A DNA stretch of 64,000 nucleotides, from positions 40,850,436-40,914,435 of the forward strand of contig CM075857.1 of the NCBI GenBank assembly GCA_037975125.1, read 5' to 3'. A model generated the notes under the pieces. It was not told where the DNA came from. It saw nothing but the letters and a program-made list of their open reading frames with translations, and made no database searches. Each line of letters opens with the position of its first letter. Within the stretch, counting starts at the first letter, position 1. This document shows positions 23,346 to 37,400 of the stretch, piece after piece. The stretch is from Latrodectus hesperus. Lineage: Eukaryota; Arthropoda; Arachnida; Araneae; Theridiidae. The translations under genes were made by a program, and so were the position numbers.

Positions 23346-24150
23346 TTTTTCAAATTAACTTTAAAAACTCTGCTAGTGACATTATTTATGTCAATGCGTA
23401 AATCTCTTTCGATTTTTTTTTGGAAGGGGGGATTTATGCTTTATTGGAATGGGGTCATTAATAATAATCACCATTAAGTCAACAATTAAAACTTTCTTGA
23501 GTTTTAATAATTTTGTTTTAATTATAATTAATTATTATTATAAAAATGCAATTCATTTTCTCCTGGTTTTAATTTTATTCGATTCGATTTAATTTCGCTT
23601 TGATTAAATCGAGTTAAATATTTAGAAAAAATAAATTATGTAATATTACTAAAAGGAATTATGCAATTTTAAAATTTTACCTTCACAAAAAAAAATCCAA
23701 CATAAAAAAATGTTAAAAAATATTTTTATAGTTTATTCTATTTCTTAAATATTTTTATTTTTATAACTTGATTACAAAATTTTAAATAAATTAACAATTT
23801 TTCTCATTTTTATTATTTTTAAATCCTATTTTTTTTAATTTCTTTCTTAAAGAATAACTCATAAAAATACCTTTAATCTGTAGTTTTTAATTCACAAATA
23901 GAATGTCTTGCAAATTTATACACGGATGCTGCTTTTATATTTGAATCATCACAAAATGTTCCTTCGTACATTCAAATTTAAAAATGCTATCAAACACTTC
24001 AAGGTTCCACGGGTATGTTCCATAAAGGTAAACAGTATTTATGAATTTATTCTAAAATATCTGCTTGCTTCAGATAAAAAAAATTAATTAAAAATGAAAA
24101 AAAAACAGCGGTCGTTGTTTAAAATCATCATTAGAAAGGATCAAAAATTT
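23346..24150. other. AT-rich intergenic DNA
   Basis: Low-complexity T-rich sequence; nothing recognised. Confidence 0.4.
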
Positions 24151-24375
24151 TATTTAGGTATGGCATCCATCGTTGGGACTTCTAAAACATTTAAAGCTTA
24201 ATATGAACCACAAATGCGAGAAGTGGTTGCCGGCTGGCAGTTTTCTGAGGTACCAGGTTCTAGTGAACCTCAACCCTCATTGGCTATCTGAAAATGAAAC
24301 TAGGAAGCTATATCGTGATCTGATTGGCATAACAAGTAGAAGTTTTAAGTGGGCGGGGCTTAGTTAACTTTTCTT
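24151..24375. other. GC-richer island, probable old repeat
   Basis: About 200 bp with a 64-codon plus-strand frame from 24173 but no recognised domain. It holds the small hairpin GGTTCTAGTGAACC and ends AAGTGGGCGGGGC. It looks more like a transposon tail than an exon. Confidence 0.25.
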
Positions 24376-25800
24376 GAGAAAAGCTAATTTTTGATACAGA
24401 GTAATTAAAAAATTAGTAATTAAATTTGGATTTTTTGGATAAAAATTAATTTGTGTTATAACACATAAGCAATGTTTATAAAACAAATTAGTTGGATGAA
24501 CATAGAAATGTCCTTAACTAATCTGCTAAAAACAGTATCAGTGATAGTTAGAATGAGTAGAAAAACATGAGAATACACGAATACAAAGACTTAAAACACT
24601 TATAATCTTTATTTTTTATAATTCTTTTTTATATTTTGTTAAATTTTTTGAGGATATATACATTTTATTTGTTTATTTATTTTATTATTTATTTATTTAT
24701 TGTTTATTTTTTATTTATGTTAGCGAGTAAGAATGGAAAGGTTAGTTGTTAGTATTAACAAGGACGTATTGCTTATGTGTAAGGATCATGGTAGCTGGTG
24801 AGGAAACTTTGGACAGAAGCGAAGAAATGCAGCGACAAACAAATCAATTTCAGAATCGATTCTTACCACTTATATTCATACTTCAGTACAGAAAAATGGG
24901 GACTTTGAATTCATTCATCTAATCAGATGGGAACAGTTATTTTTACACGATCCATACCTTCTGTCTCAGGTATTTAATTCACAATTTATGCAGAAAACAA
25001 CAAAAATAAACTGTTTTTTTTGTAGGAAACAAAATGTCAAAGATTTCATAAATAAAGTATAATATTTAGCTCTATTCACCTATAACTGTCGAGATGAACT
25101 AGGTATTTCAACAAGGAGTCATCCAACAAAAATTACTTATAAAAACTCAATTCTGGAGTGTAAAGGATAAAATATGGCTATCCAATTGTTCTGATTTACT
25201 TCTTCCTTGAAAATATTCAAAGTGTTGATATTAACACAGTTTACCATGTGGGGGTGGGGTGCTTTTATCAGAGAAAGAATGGTTTAAAATTTAAATTCTT
25301 CGATTGCAGAAACAGATACCAACAACTAATTTCTAAAATTTCAGAACTTGGAAAATTTTTCAAGTGTTTTTATAAATCGCATACTAAAATTAAAAATTAA
25401 TTATTCAGCAAAGTAATTAATTTGACTTAGAAGCCCAGTAATTATTTTCCTCGATTTTTAGATACTCTATGATCAGATTTTGGAAACGGCATGAATAAAA
25501 TAACCCATTGGTGTAAATTCAATTACACTATAATTATGACATTTATTGTTTTATGCATTTTTTTAAACAGGTGTTTATTTTTTAATCACTTTTATATGAA
25601 GCATTTATATACAAAATATTGCATATTTTAATTGTTTGAAATATAACACCGAATTCAATGTATAAAAATAAAAGTAAGAAAAAAATTCAAATTTAAATGC
25701 TTTCTCCTATTTTAAGTAAAATTCAGAATTAAATTAAAACGCAGCGGATAATTTAACCGAGTGAATAAATCATTCCGATTGTTGCGAAATTCCATCAATA
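24376..25800. other. Intergenic DNA
   Basis: AT-rich, with TTTA-type low complexity at about 24670-24720. No gene seen. Confidence 0.35.
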
Positions 25801-26215
25801 TACATTGATTAACGACTGATTTTTAACAAACGGCCCCTGTCCTCAACCGCAGAATAAATAAAAAGATGAAGCGATTCCATACCATTACAGACTCAGAGAA
25901 AGGAAACAGTATTTTTCTCACGAACGCTGCAAGTACGTTTTCCTTAGAAGAAGGAATAAACACCGGCCTGCTTCCCTGATAAAAAAAATAAATAAAATAA
26001 AAAAAATCCATCGGACATTTGATTCAGCAAGTTTGTGGAGGAAAACAGATAACGGTTCCAGACAGGCATTGTCAATGATAATAAATCCCCCGATGAAGTC
26101 TCTTTATTACAAGTGGTCGAACTAACGCGGAAATAAGCCCTTTTTATTGTGCAGCGATTGGAAGGTTTTGATTCCAAACGATTTTCTCTGAGGAATGCAT
26201 ATTAATTGGTGGGAA
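25801..26215. other. GC-richer island, candidate regulatory element
   Basis: About 400 bp of higher complexity contain an AGATAA GATA-type site near 26048 and several TAAT cores. Minus-strand frames of 62 and 77 codons overlap in different phases, which argues against coding. Confidence 0.3.
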
Positions 26216-27940
26216 CAGAAAAGAAATAAATGCGTGAATTTATTCGATAATTGTATTAGCGCATAATAACATCTTCATTTGCATTTTAAATCATAATACT
26301 TATGTTTAAGAAACGATGTCAAAATTTATTTTTAAATGTACCTTCTATAGATTTAATCTTAAAAAAATTTTACAGAAATTTTAAAAATTTAGAAATTGTG
26401 TCTTTTTTTAATGTAATTAAAATAAAGTGGAGCTTCAAATTTTTTTATCGCAACTATTTTTTTAGTTTGAGATTTTATTGTTATTTATAGCTATAGATAA
26501 CAGTTGTGGGAGGCAGTTTTGATTGCCATTAAAATTGTGAAACTCTGAAAAAAAATTTTTATATAAACCCATTTCCTCTTTTCAAGTTTTTTTTTTTTTT
26601 TTTCTTAAAAAGGTATCTTTTTTAAGACTTTTAAGTCCACAATTCAATTGTTTTTAATATAAAACTGAATCAAGATAACTTTGTAATTATTTATATAAGA
26701 CTAACATAACTTCATATAACGTTACAATTTTTGGCCAAAATATAGATGAATACATTTTTAATTTATTTAGTGAAAAATTAAAATATGACCCACAAAACAT
26801 ATTTTACACCACGTAGCAAAAAACTTGAAAGATAGCTTGAGACACGTCAATATCCAAATCATTTAACCTTCTGAAAGAATTTTTGCATAGATAATGGGAC
26901 ATATTCAGGTGTCGGAAAAAAAATTTGGAAAACTCCGAAGCACCATCTTCCTCTGCTTAACTGTGACCGAATCTAAGACTTTCCAGTCAGAACAGCGTGG
27001 GGATGGCCACAAAATTAAATATGAAAATTTACATTTGTGTGGCAATATTTATTTGATGTTTTTGTCGAATTGCAATTACATGCCGATCATGTGGTGACTT
27101 TTTATGATTAGGGGAGGTGTAGTTGCATAATTTTGACGACTGTCCTTTGCCTTTGCAGAAAAGCCATACTAAATACCCATGTGGTAAATCTCTCAGACTA
27201 TACTGGTATTCAATTCCACATCATGTTCAATTTGCTCTATATATTATATCTGAATTACAATCTCATTTATTATTTGATATTCTCCTTAAACTTTTAATAT
27301 TTGTATTTCTATTGTATACTTTTTTTTAAATTTTGTATGCTTTAATAATTCTATTTTTAGCTGTCTGCTTTGTGTAAATGATCAAACTTTTAATATAGTT
27401 CTATTGCGATGATCCATCCATGTAGTTTTGTAATATTCGTTTTATTCTCTATTTAACTTTGCGATTTATTACTCACACACATGCACACATGTGGTAAACA
27501 TATAAACGCAATTTTGAAGTATTAGCAATGCGATGCTGTATAGAATTATATCCGTCAAAAAACATCATAATTCTCAGTCCAAAAATTCTAATTATTATAT
27601 TTAGAATGCACCTCATGACTAGGCTATTTCGGATTTAAAAGTCTAAAGAAACTCACTGACAAATCCCTTTTAAAAACATAATTCTATACGCTCACTTTTA
27701 GCATTATCACGCGATTCTTTGAAGCCGGTTCACGAATGGCATTGTTTGAACAGCTTATTCAAGTATTTAATTACATATATGATATACAGCCCTAAATAAA
27801 CCTTATTTATAACCTACACTTGCCAGTCGTCCTGTCTCGTCCTTCGCTTACGTCACAAAAACTATAGACCTTGAAGTTATTCTCGTTGTATTTGGTTTTT
27901 AAATATCGGAGTAGAAGACTGCTCTAATCGATTAAATCCC
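26216..27940. other. Intergenic DNA
   Basis: AT-rich. Weakly higher complexity at about 26890-27190 has no recognised domain or splice signals. Confidence 0.35.
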
Positions 27941-27945
27941 TTTCT

Positions 27946-28487
27946 TGACTGTTCTATTTCACTAGAACGTAGAATTTCTGATACCATTTCTGGAAATTTC
28001 AGATTTATTTTTTATCTATGCAAATTTTAAAGTGTGATATATCTAAAGTGAAAAACCGTAAATTTAATTATATTTTATTTGCGATTTTAATGGAAAAGAT
28101 CTGCTAAGTTTACATTTTGGTTCTTATTCTTGACTGTTCTATTTCACTAGAACGTAGAATTTCTGATACCATACTGTATTTCTAGAAGTTATTTTTTATC
28201 TATGTGAATTTTAAAGTGTGATATATATAAAACGAAAAACAGTAAATTTAATTATATTTTATTTGAGATTTAAATTAAAAAGATTTGCTAAGTTTACAGT
28301 TTGGTTCTTATTCTTTACTGTTCTTTTTCACTAGAAATTAGAATTTCAGATACCATACTGTATTTCTAGAAGTTTAAAAGTTATTTTTTATCTATGTAAA
28401 TTTTAAAGCGTTATATATATGAAACGAAAAACAGTAAATTTAATTATATTTTATTTGAGATTTTAATACAAAAGATCTGTTAAGTAG
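27946..28487 (+). repeat. 185-bp tandem repeat, three copies
   Basis: Units start at 27946, 28131 and 28315 with TGACTGTTCTATTTCACTAG or a close variant. Each runs through TTTTTTATCTATG and GTAAATTTAATTATATTTTA to a GATCTGCTAAG-like end. The third unit is the most diverged and has a small insertion. There is no coding content. Confidence 0.92.
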
Positions 28488-29536
28488 TAACGAAATTCTA
28501 TAAATATTTGTTTACGTTTTGGTGTTGCCAACCAAAATGGGAAATAAATTATACAGCATATATTTGAAGCATATACTGAATGTGATAGATTCAGTAATGT
28601 GATAAACTAGTTATCAGTTTATTCAGTTTATTTGAGCTAAAATCAAATTTTATAAATATACCATTTTAAATATTTGCACTACTTTACACACTATATTTCC
28701 AAGCATCGTAAGTTCAATAATAAATAAGTTTTTAAACATATTATAAGTTAATATACCAATATTTAAATATACATTGGTTTTCTGAAATTTAATCCTTTGA
28801 GCAATGATAAAAATCGCTATTATCTTATCATTATCTCCCGAAAATCTTGCTTATCTTTACAAATAGGAAATTAATGTCAGGATTATTCTAAAAAACTCTT
28901 TAAAATTAAATACCAAATCTTTTTAATCTATTGTATTTTCATGTCTTTAGAAACATTGTAGAAAATAAGAAAATCTTTGCTATTTTGATATTTTTAATAT
29001 CAATATTTTATAAGAGGATTCAACCGTTATTCCATGATGCTTACTTACATCGATTTAAATGCATCGATACGTGCTTGTCAGATATCCGAAATTGTTTTCC
29101 TTTTCATACACAAATCGGTACGAAAACCGATATTGAAATTGATTTTAAGTATCTTTTTTAAATCTTGACTGTCTTAAGCTGTGTTTTAAAATCTAACATC
29201 GCCCTGTTCTGTGTTGATATATTATAAACTGAATCTTAACAATAAAGCAAGAAAAAGAACTTTATTTTATGAATGATGTTTATCTTAAGCTAGGTTATTT
29301 ATATCTAGTTATCTGCAAGTATTTTTTTATTTGCTTCTAGAATATTCTTCAATGTACAGTTGATGACCTTTAGAATTTTCTTTAATGTATAAATAGGAAA
29401 AAAAACACATTTATTTATTTTTTTATGAAGTCTCAGTACTATAATAACAATATTTATAAATATAGAAAAAATCTTAAATTCAATATCGGTTTTGACAAAA
29501 GTCATTAGTATTATTTTATAAGTATATCAATTACTA
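28488..29536. other. AT-rich intergenic DNA
   Basis: No gene recognised. A 76-codon plus-strand frame from 28931 has ordinary AT-rich composition. Confidence 0.35.
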
Positions 29537-29838
29537 TAAGGGTTTGTTGTTGTTGTTGTCTTGTGCAAGCTAGGCTGGCAATATGAAATGCACTGCTCCA
29601 CTTTTCCAACTGAACCGTAATTTGGTGTGGAGTCCGACTTCCTCAGTAAAAACATGCCTTAGGTACCCGTTTATAGGGTAGGCAATCATTCAAACCCATA
29701 CAAACACGTAAATGACAAATACAGGAGAGAGAGAGAGAAACTACATCCATGCCCAAATCGGGATTCGAACCCAGAATCTTCCTTTCCGCAGTCAGGCACT
29801 CTGACCACTAGACCGGGTGGACGGCAATGTAAAGGTTT
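29537..29838 (-). mobile_element. tRNA-derived SINE, (CAA)n tail, family A
   Basis: Minus-strand head near 29822-29750 has A-box GGTCTAGTGGTCAGAGTGCC and B-box GGGTTCGAATCCC. The body includes CCTATAAACGGGTACCTA and TCGGACTCCACACCAAATTA, and the tail is (CAA)n at about 29546-29560. The flanks TAAGGGTTT (29537-29545) and TAAAGGTTT (29830-29838) match at 8 of 9 positions and look like the target-site duplication. The copy at 50011-50300 is the same family. Confidence 0.85.
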
Positions 29839-29920
29839 AGTGACATAAAGTGAATTATGCCTTATAGAGTACGAATTTTTTTTTTTTTTTTTTTTACATT
29901 TACAGTTTTGCTTCTCTAGT

Positions 29921-30125
29921 TGTGCTGATAGCTGAATGGTCACTTCTTCGACTTCCGTTCTCAGTAATAGACTTCAGTTCTCGGGTTCGATTCCCATTCC
30001 AGCTCGGTGTAGATGGATTAGTAGCTCGGATATTACACCTTGAACTCTATGCTCCGGTCGAGTTATTCTTTATTTACAAAAAAAAATGGCCGTGAAGTGG
30101 CAACAAATAATCCATTCACACGTAT
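29921..30125 (+). mobile_element. tRNA-derived SINE, family C
   Basis: The head has A-box GATAGCTGAATGG near 29927 and B-box GGGTTCGATTCCC near 29981. The 3' part ends AAAAAATGGCCGTGAAGTGG CAAC, a tail shared with the minus-strand SINE at about 32300-32502. It lies about 85 bp from the family A copy. Confidence 0.7.
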
Positions 30126-30329
30126 CAGCTAGTCTAATCAGTGTTGGTTCATTTATCTTTTGTACGCGTGTTTTAAAACTTGTTAACATAATATTTTCAT
30201 ATAAAAATATTTACCGTAGATTTCATTGTTAGTGACACAAATGCAAGCAAAATCTAAAAATATTTAACTCCGCAAGCAAAATGCAGCACTTATTTACGTT
30301 TCAAAAAGTATAAATGTGTTAAAATAAAG

Positions 30330-30795
30330 CTGTGAAATGAGAAGGCATTTGACACAGCGAGGCACCACCAGCACGTGAGTTCCGAATATACTCCGGCGAC
30401 CTTGAGTGTGCGGAGAGCGTTCGCGAGCAGAAACCAGGGTCGACCAGTTATTTTATAACAAGAATCATGCCTCCGTCCACATTGAGTCACGCACAGCATC
30501 TTCCTTCCCAGAGATCAAGGGGATGCTCCAGAAATAGCAGCACCATCAGAAATTCCGAGTTAGAAAGAGTTTCGAAAGTAAACACCGCCGTCGAAAATTA
30601 TTCCCTGGCACTATTCTAGTAATTCCTGGCTTTTTCTTTTGCACAATTCCGCTGCATTCCTTCTCACTGATTCCTGCCCTCCTTTCTTACCTTTACAGGG
30701 GCCGGATTTTGCTTACACGCGTCACCGGCCGTATTTACTTTTTTCTTCTCATTTGCGCTTTGTTTACTAGAAAGATTGCCACTCGAAATTTTTCC
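30330..30795. other. GC-richer island, candidate regulatory element
   Basis: One of the longest high-complexity blocks in the intergenic region. It has forkhead-like GTATTTAC and TGTTTACT near 30735-30770 and an acceptor-like CTTTACAG near 30700. The 69-codon minus-strand frame ending at 30290 has no recognised domain. Either a conserved non-coding element or an untranslated exon. Confidence 0.3.
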
Positions 30796-32299
30796 TGTTC
30801 GTATGAGATCTGGAATTAAGGCTTTAGTTTAATAGATGTCCAGCAAAGTCTTACTTTTTTTTCTCGTTGGATGCAACAGGAATAAAATAAATCAAAATAG
30901 AACCTTTAGTAATAAGTGTTCCCCATTGTATGAAAATAGTAATAATTGAGTCATAAATCGAATATGTAGTATTAAATGTATAGTTCTCAAAAATATTTTT
31001 AAAAATACAAATCGTATCAATTAAAATATGTGAGAAAAAGTATTTACTAAAAATTAAATTAGTAATGACCATTTAAAGTTACTATCATAATTTTATTATA
31101 TTTCTTACGTAATATAATTTATACAATTAATATAATGGTTAAAAAACTCTATTACCACTTCTAAACATTAATTATAAATTTAAGCTATTAAAAAATTACC
31201 TAAGAAAATTAACAGTTTATTTATTTATTTTTTTATCTGTATGAGAGAAACTCTCTCATACAGATAAAGAGAGGTTAGAAAAAACACTGAAAACAGTAAA
31301 CTAAATTTCATAATTAATTGTCTGACAATAGACTACATTTTTTCTAGAGTAATTCAATTATTGTACCACCAAAAAGGAAAAAAAAAAAATTGGAATAATT
31401 TCTAAGAAATTGCTTACATTTTTGCTTCTGTTGTTTCAAGCATTCACTAAACTTAAATGTTTTATATTTGAGTGTATCTTTGTCAAATTCAATTTTTCTG
31501 TCATCTAAAATATTTATTAAAGTAAAAAGACACGCAATTAAATTTTTACTTTTACGTTCACTCAGAACAATACAAGCAATCCCGTTTGTATTATGACAAA
31601 AATAAAAAATAATAAATCCAACCTATGGAAATCAATCGTTTGATGTAACAAAATTGTTTTTCTGGAATTATCAACGAGAAACCACACGTTTCTGATTGCA
31701 AACGATTGCGTTTAAATGTAAAACTGTTTCCAATTTCCTCTTATCATTTAACAACATCGATGAAATATCGAATGAGGAAAAAAAATATATGATGAAAATT
31801 CATTTCTCTTATAGATTTGGAGAGCATCTTTTATTCAGTTTCCTTTTCTTCTCTTTTCTCATTCTGTATTCACGTGACTTCTTCAGCAAATCTTTTCGTT
31901 CCATCTCGTATTCCTTTTAAAGAAACTGATAATAAGCAGAATCTACTTTATACGTGAAGAAATTTGATCTTGAAAATGTTTCTCCATTTCGCAAATGTAA
32001 AAAAGCAGACAATTTTTATGATTGCATAATAGGAAATTGATATTAAATTGCATCAATGTGTATTGGAAAATAAAAAAATAAAAACGTTTTTCTGTTCACT
32101 TTATGTCAATATTTAATAGCATATATAAAACGCGTACTTTTAAAGTATCTCGTGTTATGAAAGATAGTCACTATATATTATATCCTTTTATACCGTAATT
32201 TAGTTATACTGTATATGACTATTTAGCACACACTATTTCCAATTGCTTAAAAATTTCTGTTGCATTGTGATATTTTATAAGATTTGTTAATACAAGAAA
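30796..32299. other. AT-rich intergenic DNA
   Basis: Nothing recognised apart from the perfect hairpin at 31232-31268. Confidence 0.4.
31232..31268. repeat. Perfect 17-bp inverted repeat
   Basis: Arms TTTATCTGTATGAGAGA and its exact complement are separated by only 3 nt. The loop is too short for a canonical pre-miRNA. Confidence 0.9.
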
Positions 32300-32502
32300 A
32301 GTGCTATTGTTCTTATGATTGGTTGATTTGCTTGTCACTCAACGGTCATTTTTTGCACACGAGGGATAATTAGACAGGAATCTACGCTTTAAAGAGGAAT
32401 ACTTCAAACCACTTACACATATTGAAACCCAAAGTGGGAGTTGAACCCATAAACTGTTGAACCGAAATTGAGAGCGCTAACCATTTGACTACCAGGCATT
32501 AT
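32300..32502 (-). mobile_element. tRNA-derived SINE, family C tail
   Basis: Minus-strand head near 32502-32430 has A-box GGTAGTCAAATGGTTAGCGC and B-box GGGTTCAACTCCC. The 3' end reads AAAAAATGACCGTTGAGTGA CAAG, matching the tail of the 29921-30125 element despite a different head. Confidence 0.7.
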
Positions 32503-33985
32503 TATCCTATGTCAGCATTATTATCATTATGATTTCCAAATTTTAATTTATTAAATAGTATGCTAGAATTGATGATAATATGAATATCGAATATTATAAA
32601 CTTGCATTTCATTAATTTATATTAGTTTCAATAACGGATTACTTGTAACTAAATGTTTATCGATAATTATAAATTATGATAATCCCACTTAAAATATTGA
32701 TACATTGTTATTAGTTTCGTTAGCGTCAATATTAAAAAATTACTCATAAAAAAATTCCAATAAAAATGAAAATAAATAGTAAAAACAATCATAATTAATA
32801 AAACAATTAAAAGTAGTTTCTTTTTAAAGGTTTAAGAATCTATATCCCACACTTAAAATTTTCTTTTATTGTTTTTTCTCGTTTTTTTCAGCATGGCTAC
32901 TTTATTATTAAAGAAGCCAATTTCTTTTAATAATAAAATCTATTCTTTTGTCTGCGGCTCTCAAATTTTACTGTATTGACTCAAGTAAACTCGTAAAAAC
33001 ACTACTCTTTTAAGAGTAATATATTTAAATTTCTTTGTTGAAAGCATTATTTTATCAGAAAATCACTTCACAAAAAATAAAAAAGTTATGCAATCTCCTT
33101 AACTTTTTATTCAGAACTGTATTTAAATACAAAAACTTAACTTCTCTTAAAACAATCGAGATTAAAAAAATTAATATTACCCTCATTAAAAAGCATCTTC
33201 AAAAACAATGAATTTTTTCGTTACACACTTGAAGCATTTTCGTGACGTTTTTATACATTCACTTAAAGAACATTTGAGATTCTGGCTTAGAGAAATTCTA
33301 TTTCAGAATGATTGTTTTTGATACTTCAACAATCATTTTAAAAGAAAAAGTTTTAAAAAAATTAAGAGCTTCATTAAATTTAAAACATTTAAAAACCATT
33401 TTCTAATTAAATAACAAATAATTATATAATTTAAATATATATCGAAAATTATATTGTTTGGGATTCGTGAATCGAAATCTACTTAGTATGTAAATGTTGT
33501 TGTAAAGGCAAAGTGCAAACGGTTATCCATGGACTGGAGATAAAGAACACTTTTTATCGCTGAAATAGAAGAAACGTTGTAATCCTATTCAATTGCCTAA
33601 TTACTCGCTTTTATCCCACCCACCAAAAACAAAAGTCCGTAAATCTTAATACTCCAAGACAAATAATTAACTCCTTATACTAAACTATTTGCAATAATTA
33701 CCCGCATAAAACCATCGATTATTTTATCATTAGTAATCTTTACTACGTGTAAAAAAAAAGACTCAATTCCTTTTAAAATAAAAAAAATTTTAAAGAGATT
33801 TATTTTCAAAAATGGAATTGTGCTAATACAAATAAAAGAGAACCAATTTAAGTAAGCTATTAAGAGCCACTTGGTTTCTTCAATATGAAGTTTGGTAAAC
33901 ATTTACCTTCCTTCAAATGTTAAAAGTAATATTATTTCTCAGAAACCGGTAGAAAGAATGGCATCACCTATTATCACTCTCTCTG
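32503..33985. other. AT-rich intergenic DNA
   Basis: No feature recognised. Confidence 0.4.
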
Positions 33986-34412
33986 AACACACGGTAACTT
34001 GAAATTTCATGTTTGTTTATAAAGACTTCTCCTCCCCCATCGCTCCTAGTTTATCTCTCTCGTTCTACTTTCCTTTCCACCTGAAGGCGCAAAATAAAGG
34101 ATGGCCCCCCTCTCGAACACCCCCACCTCCCTCCCAGCCAAGTTCCTTCGCATTTCTCCCATGCATTTTTCTCCCCTTTACCAAATGCACCTCGCTATCG
34201 CCCCCTTCCCACAGGAGAGCCAGTTTCCCCAGGAAACCAATTCGCAGGTCGATACCGAAAATGCCAAGCTGCCCGCGCTATTTCCATGATAGTCTCGACC
34301 GAATACCATATTTGGCTCTTTATCGCTCTATTTCGTCTCAGAGACACTCGATCGTTTCCAAACTTCCCAGCGGTGAAATGGGTGAAGGAGTGAGAAGAGA
34401 GAATCAATAGAA
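33986..34412. other. Pyrimidine-rich GC island, candidate regulatory element
   Basis: About 400 bp, strikingly C/T-rich on the plus strand at the start (repeated CCTCCC-type runs), becoming mixed-composition after about 34250. Overlapping frames occur on both strands in several phases, as expected for biased composition rather than a gene. Confidence 0.3.
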
Positions 34413-37400
34413 TGAGCAAACAAAATATTCTGATAATATTCTGAAAATGACAATACCATCTGATAATATATAGTTTTTTTTTTGTTTTAAGATGAGAAAT
34501 ATATCGGGAGACACATTATATAAGTTATATTTCAATAATTTAATAAAACATTTAGTTCGAAGCATATTTGTCAAAATCTCTCTATTAGGATAATTTTTAT
34601 CGTGATTTTATTAGATGATATTTTATAAGATTTCGAATGTCGTTGTTAGCTAAGATTATCATTAAAAAGACACAACTTTCTGTTTTAAATCTTCTCGTAC
34701 ATATTTTTTTCTCGAATAGCGGTATTTTTAAATTAACAGTGAAGTCTTATGAAATTATTAAATCGCTTAAAAACACTAAGAGTCCATACTTACTGAATCT
34801 AAAATACTTAACCTTGACATTCCAATTTAAAAGAAATTGGTTTGAATTATGTATTCTAAAATACTATTAAACTACAAATTAATATAAAATATTTTTCTAG
34901 GGTTCAGAAAATTATGCAAATTAAAATTTAAACCATCAGGAAATAATTAATTGGAAATATATAGCTATATTTGTATCCGATGTGACATCTGGTGGTCAAC
35001 ATATAAAATTGATTGGAAATCTAGTTAAGGCAAGAAAAGGCAAACTGAAAAAATTATATCATTTTATGAAAAATATTATTTTAAGAAATCCAAAATAAAT
35101 GTAATAAAAATATAAAAATTTATAAAAAAAATTAAAATGAGCAGAGATTTAGTGATAAACAATATCTCAGCAAATGTTAATATTATTTTTAGAGACTTTT
35201 CTTTCTCCTATATTTTGTTTCTATTATTCAATATGAAATATTTAACTCTATTAGTTCAAAGTCTTTAAATTTTTTTTCAAACAGCAATAAGTTGCTTTTA
35301 TTGTTATTCGCACAGTTTTCAGGTTTCATTACCATGTGTTACTACAAACCAGATGACAGAGTTATATAAATCTAGATTTTAATTTCTTTCTATAAGAAGT
35401 TTATACTTTTAAATTTAATTTTACTAAATCTGTCATCATGTTACCCGTTAATATTTAGAATTGACTTTGACTCATAAATTGAACATTTTATTTAGACATT
35501 TACAATAAAAAAAAGCTATCAATCTTTTTTTTATATTGTAAATCCAATTGTTATTGAATAATGAAAAATGTTACTTTTATGCTCTTATCTGTCGCAAAAA
35601 TTTTCCACATTCCTTCCTTAATGCACAAGAATATAGTTCACTATTCTATAAAAAGTTTTCGCAGAAATCAACATAAAGCAAATGTTTCAAAAATATAATA
35701 AATGAATAACAACTTTGACAGAAAACTTGCTTGCTACACACCATCTTCAAAATATAAACAATTTCAAAGGTTATAATCCAATAGTGATTCTAATAATTCT
35801 AACAAACAAAAATCAAAAGGTTAATATATTTTTATGAAATTTATTTGGCACCTAAGCAGAATAATTTCTTTAAGAAAATTAATAATAATTTTCTCTTTTT
35901 CTAGATGTAAATAAAATAAGTATTTTAATCCTATATGAGAACCACAAATTTGCTGTAAGCTTCACAACAAGGAAAGAAAATGGTTCATTTTTGCATGTCT
36001 TGCATGTTTACAATCCAGTGTGATTGGAAAGCTGTTATGATTGTATCAGCAATGATAAGTAATAAACAGTGAACTTAGTTTAACGGGAACCATGATCTTG
36101 TTTCTGTTTATTCTACGGGAGGAACGAGAAGATAACACACCCTTCTTCTTCTGAACACTTCCCTTTCTGGACTATGTGATGTGGGTCAACGGGAACCAGC
36201 TTAGTTGCAAGCATACCTTCTGCTATCACAGACCAAGCCCATATCCTTTTTTTTTTCCAGAATCTCTTACATTGTCATCCTTCGTTTAGCAATCTTCTTT
36301 GTGAGAAAGGGTTGAAAAGAAGGTGTCTACAAACCATTTCATAACTCTTCAGGAACTACTGCACCCTAAAACATCCTGCCGGAGAATGGTTGCCAATTAA
36401 TCATTGCTGATTCTTGAAGAGAAATCCGAAAATTCAAACGATATTTCTGCCTGTGAGCATTTATAAGAATCATACTTCCCATATTCTGTCACAAAAAAAA
36501 GGCATGTAAGGAAAATTTCCTCCTTCTATAATGTTTAAGACTATTAATCGAAAATTCAGTTTTAAAAATCAAATTGAGTGTTGCTTTTGTTGAGTAGATA
36601 TTTGCTTGATAATGTTTGGCTAAAATACAAAATGCCCTCATGAATTAACTGGACATTTTAATTTAAATATTTTTTGCTAATCGTCAAATAAATTTAACTT
36701 CTTCAAAATATTCTCCAGAGAAAACTACACAATTTTTCGTACTTTTCTTCAGGTCATAAACACACTGTCCACAGGTGGTCAAACGAACCATCCGCAAAGT
36801 ACTGTTAACATTTAGTTAAATGTCCAAGACATTTTCGAATCTATTCTTTTCGTGGCTATCTTAAGCTTCGGAGAAAAGTAAATAACTGATTGATAAATCA
36901 AGAGAAATATTTTGTACTACATAAGAAAAAATCATTAGTTTACTCATTTAAGTAATACGGTATGATTGTATTCATCAACAATATGCAATGTTTTATAATA
37001 TGCTCAAAATTCAAGTTTTTACTATGTATTATTTACAAATGATGTATTACACATTTTTCTGTTAGTTGTGAATGGTATCTTTTACAGTAGCTAATTTAAG
37101 TTGAATTTTTTATTTATTTATGAAATCGATTTAACTTAATGAATCATTTCCTAACGAAAATTAATAATTTACTATGTTATGATAAAATACTAGTTAAATG
37201 TTCCATTTTTCTTCGCAATTCAAGAAGAGATTATTGGAAGTTTAATTTCTTTACAGTAAACAAAATATATTGCAATTACAAGAAAAGCTAATTTTTTTAC
37301 CTAAATAAAATTAAATCATCATTTGATTCTATTTAGAAAAGAGCAATAAATTCTATTCATGAACAATCAATTCACATTAATTTTATAATTAATGTGATAA

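Noticed and set aside
31232..31268. microRNA precursor
   Set aside because: A 17-bp stem with a 3-nt loop is too short for a pre-miRNA.
34009..34410. 133-codon plus-strand frame
   Set aside because: Composition follows the pyrimidine-rich island (Pro/Ser/Phe), competing frames are open on both strands, and no domain is seen.
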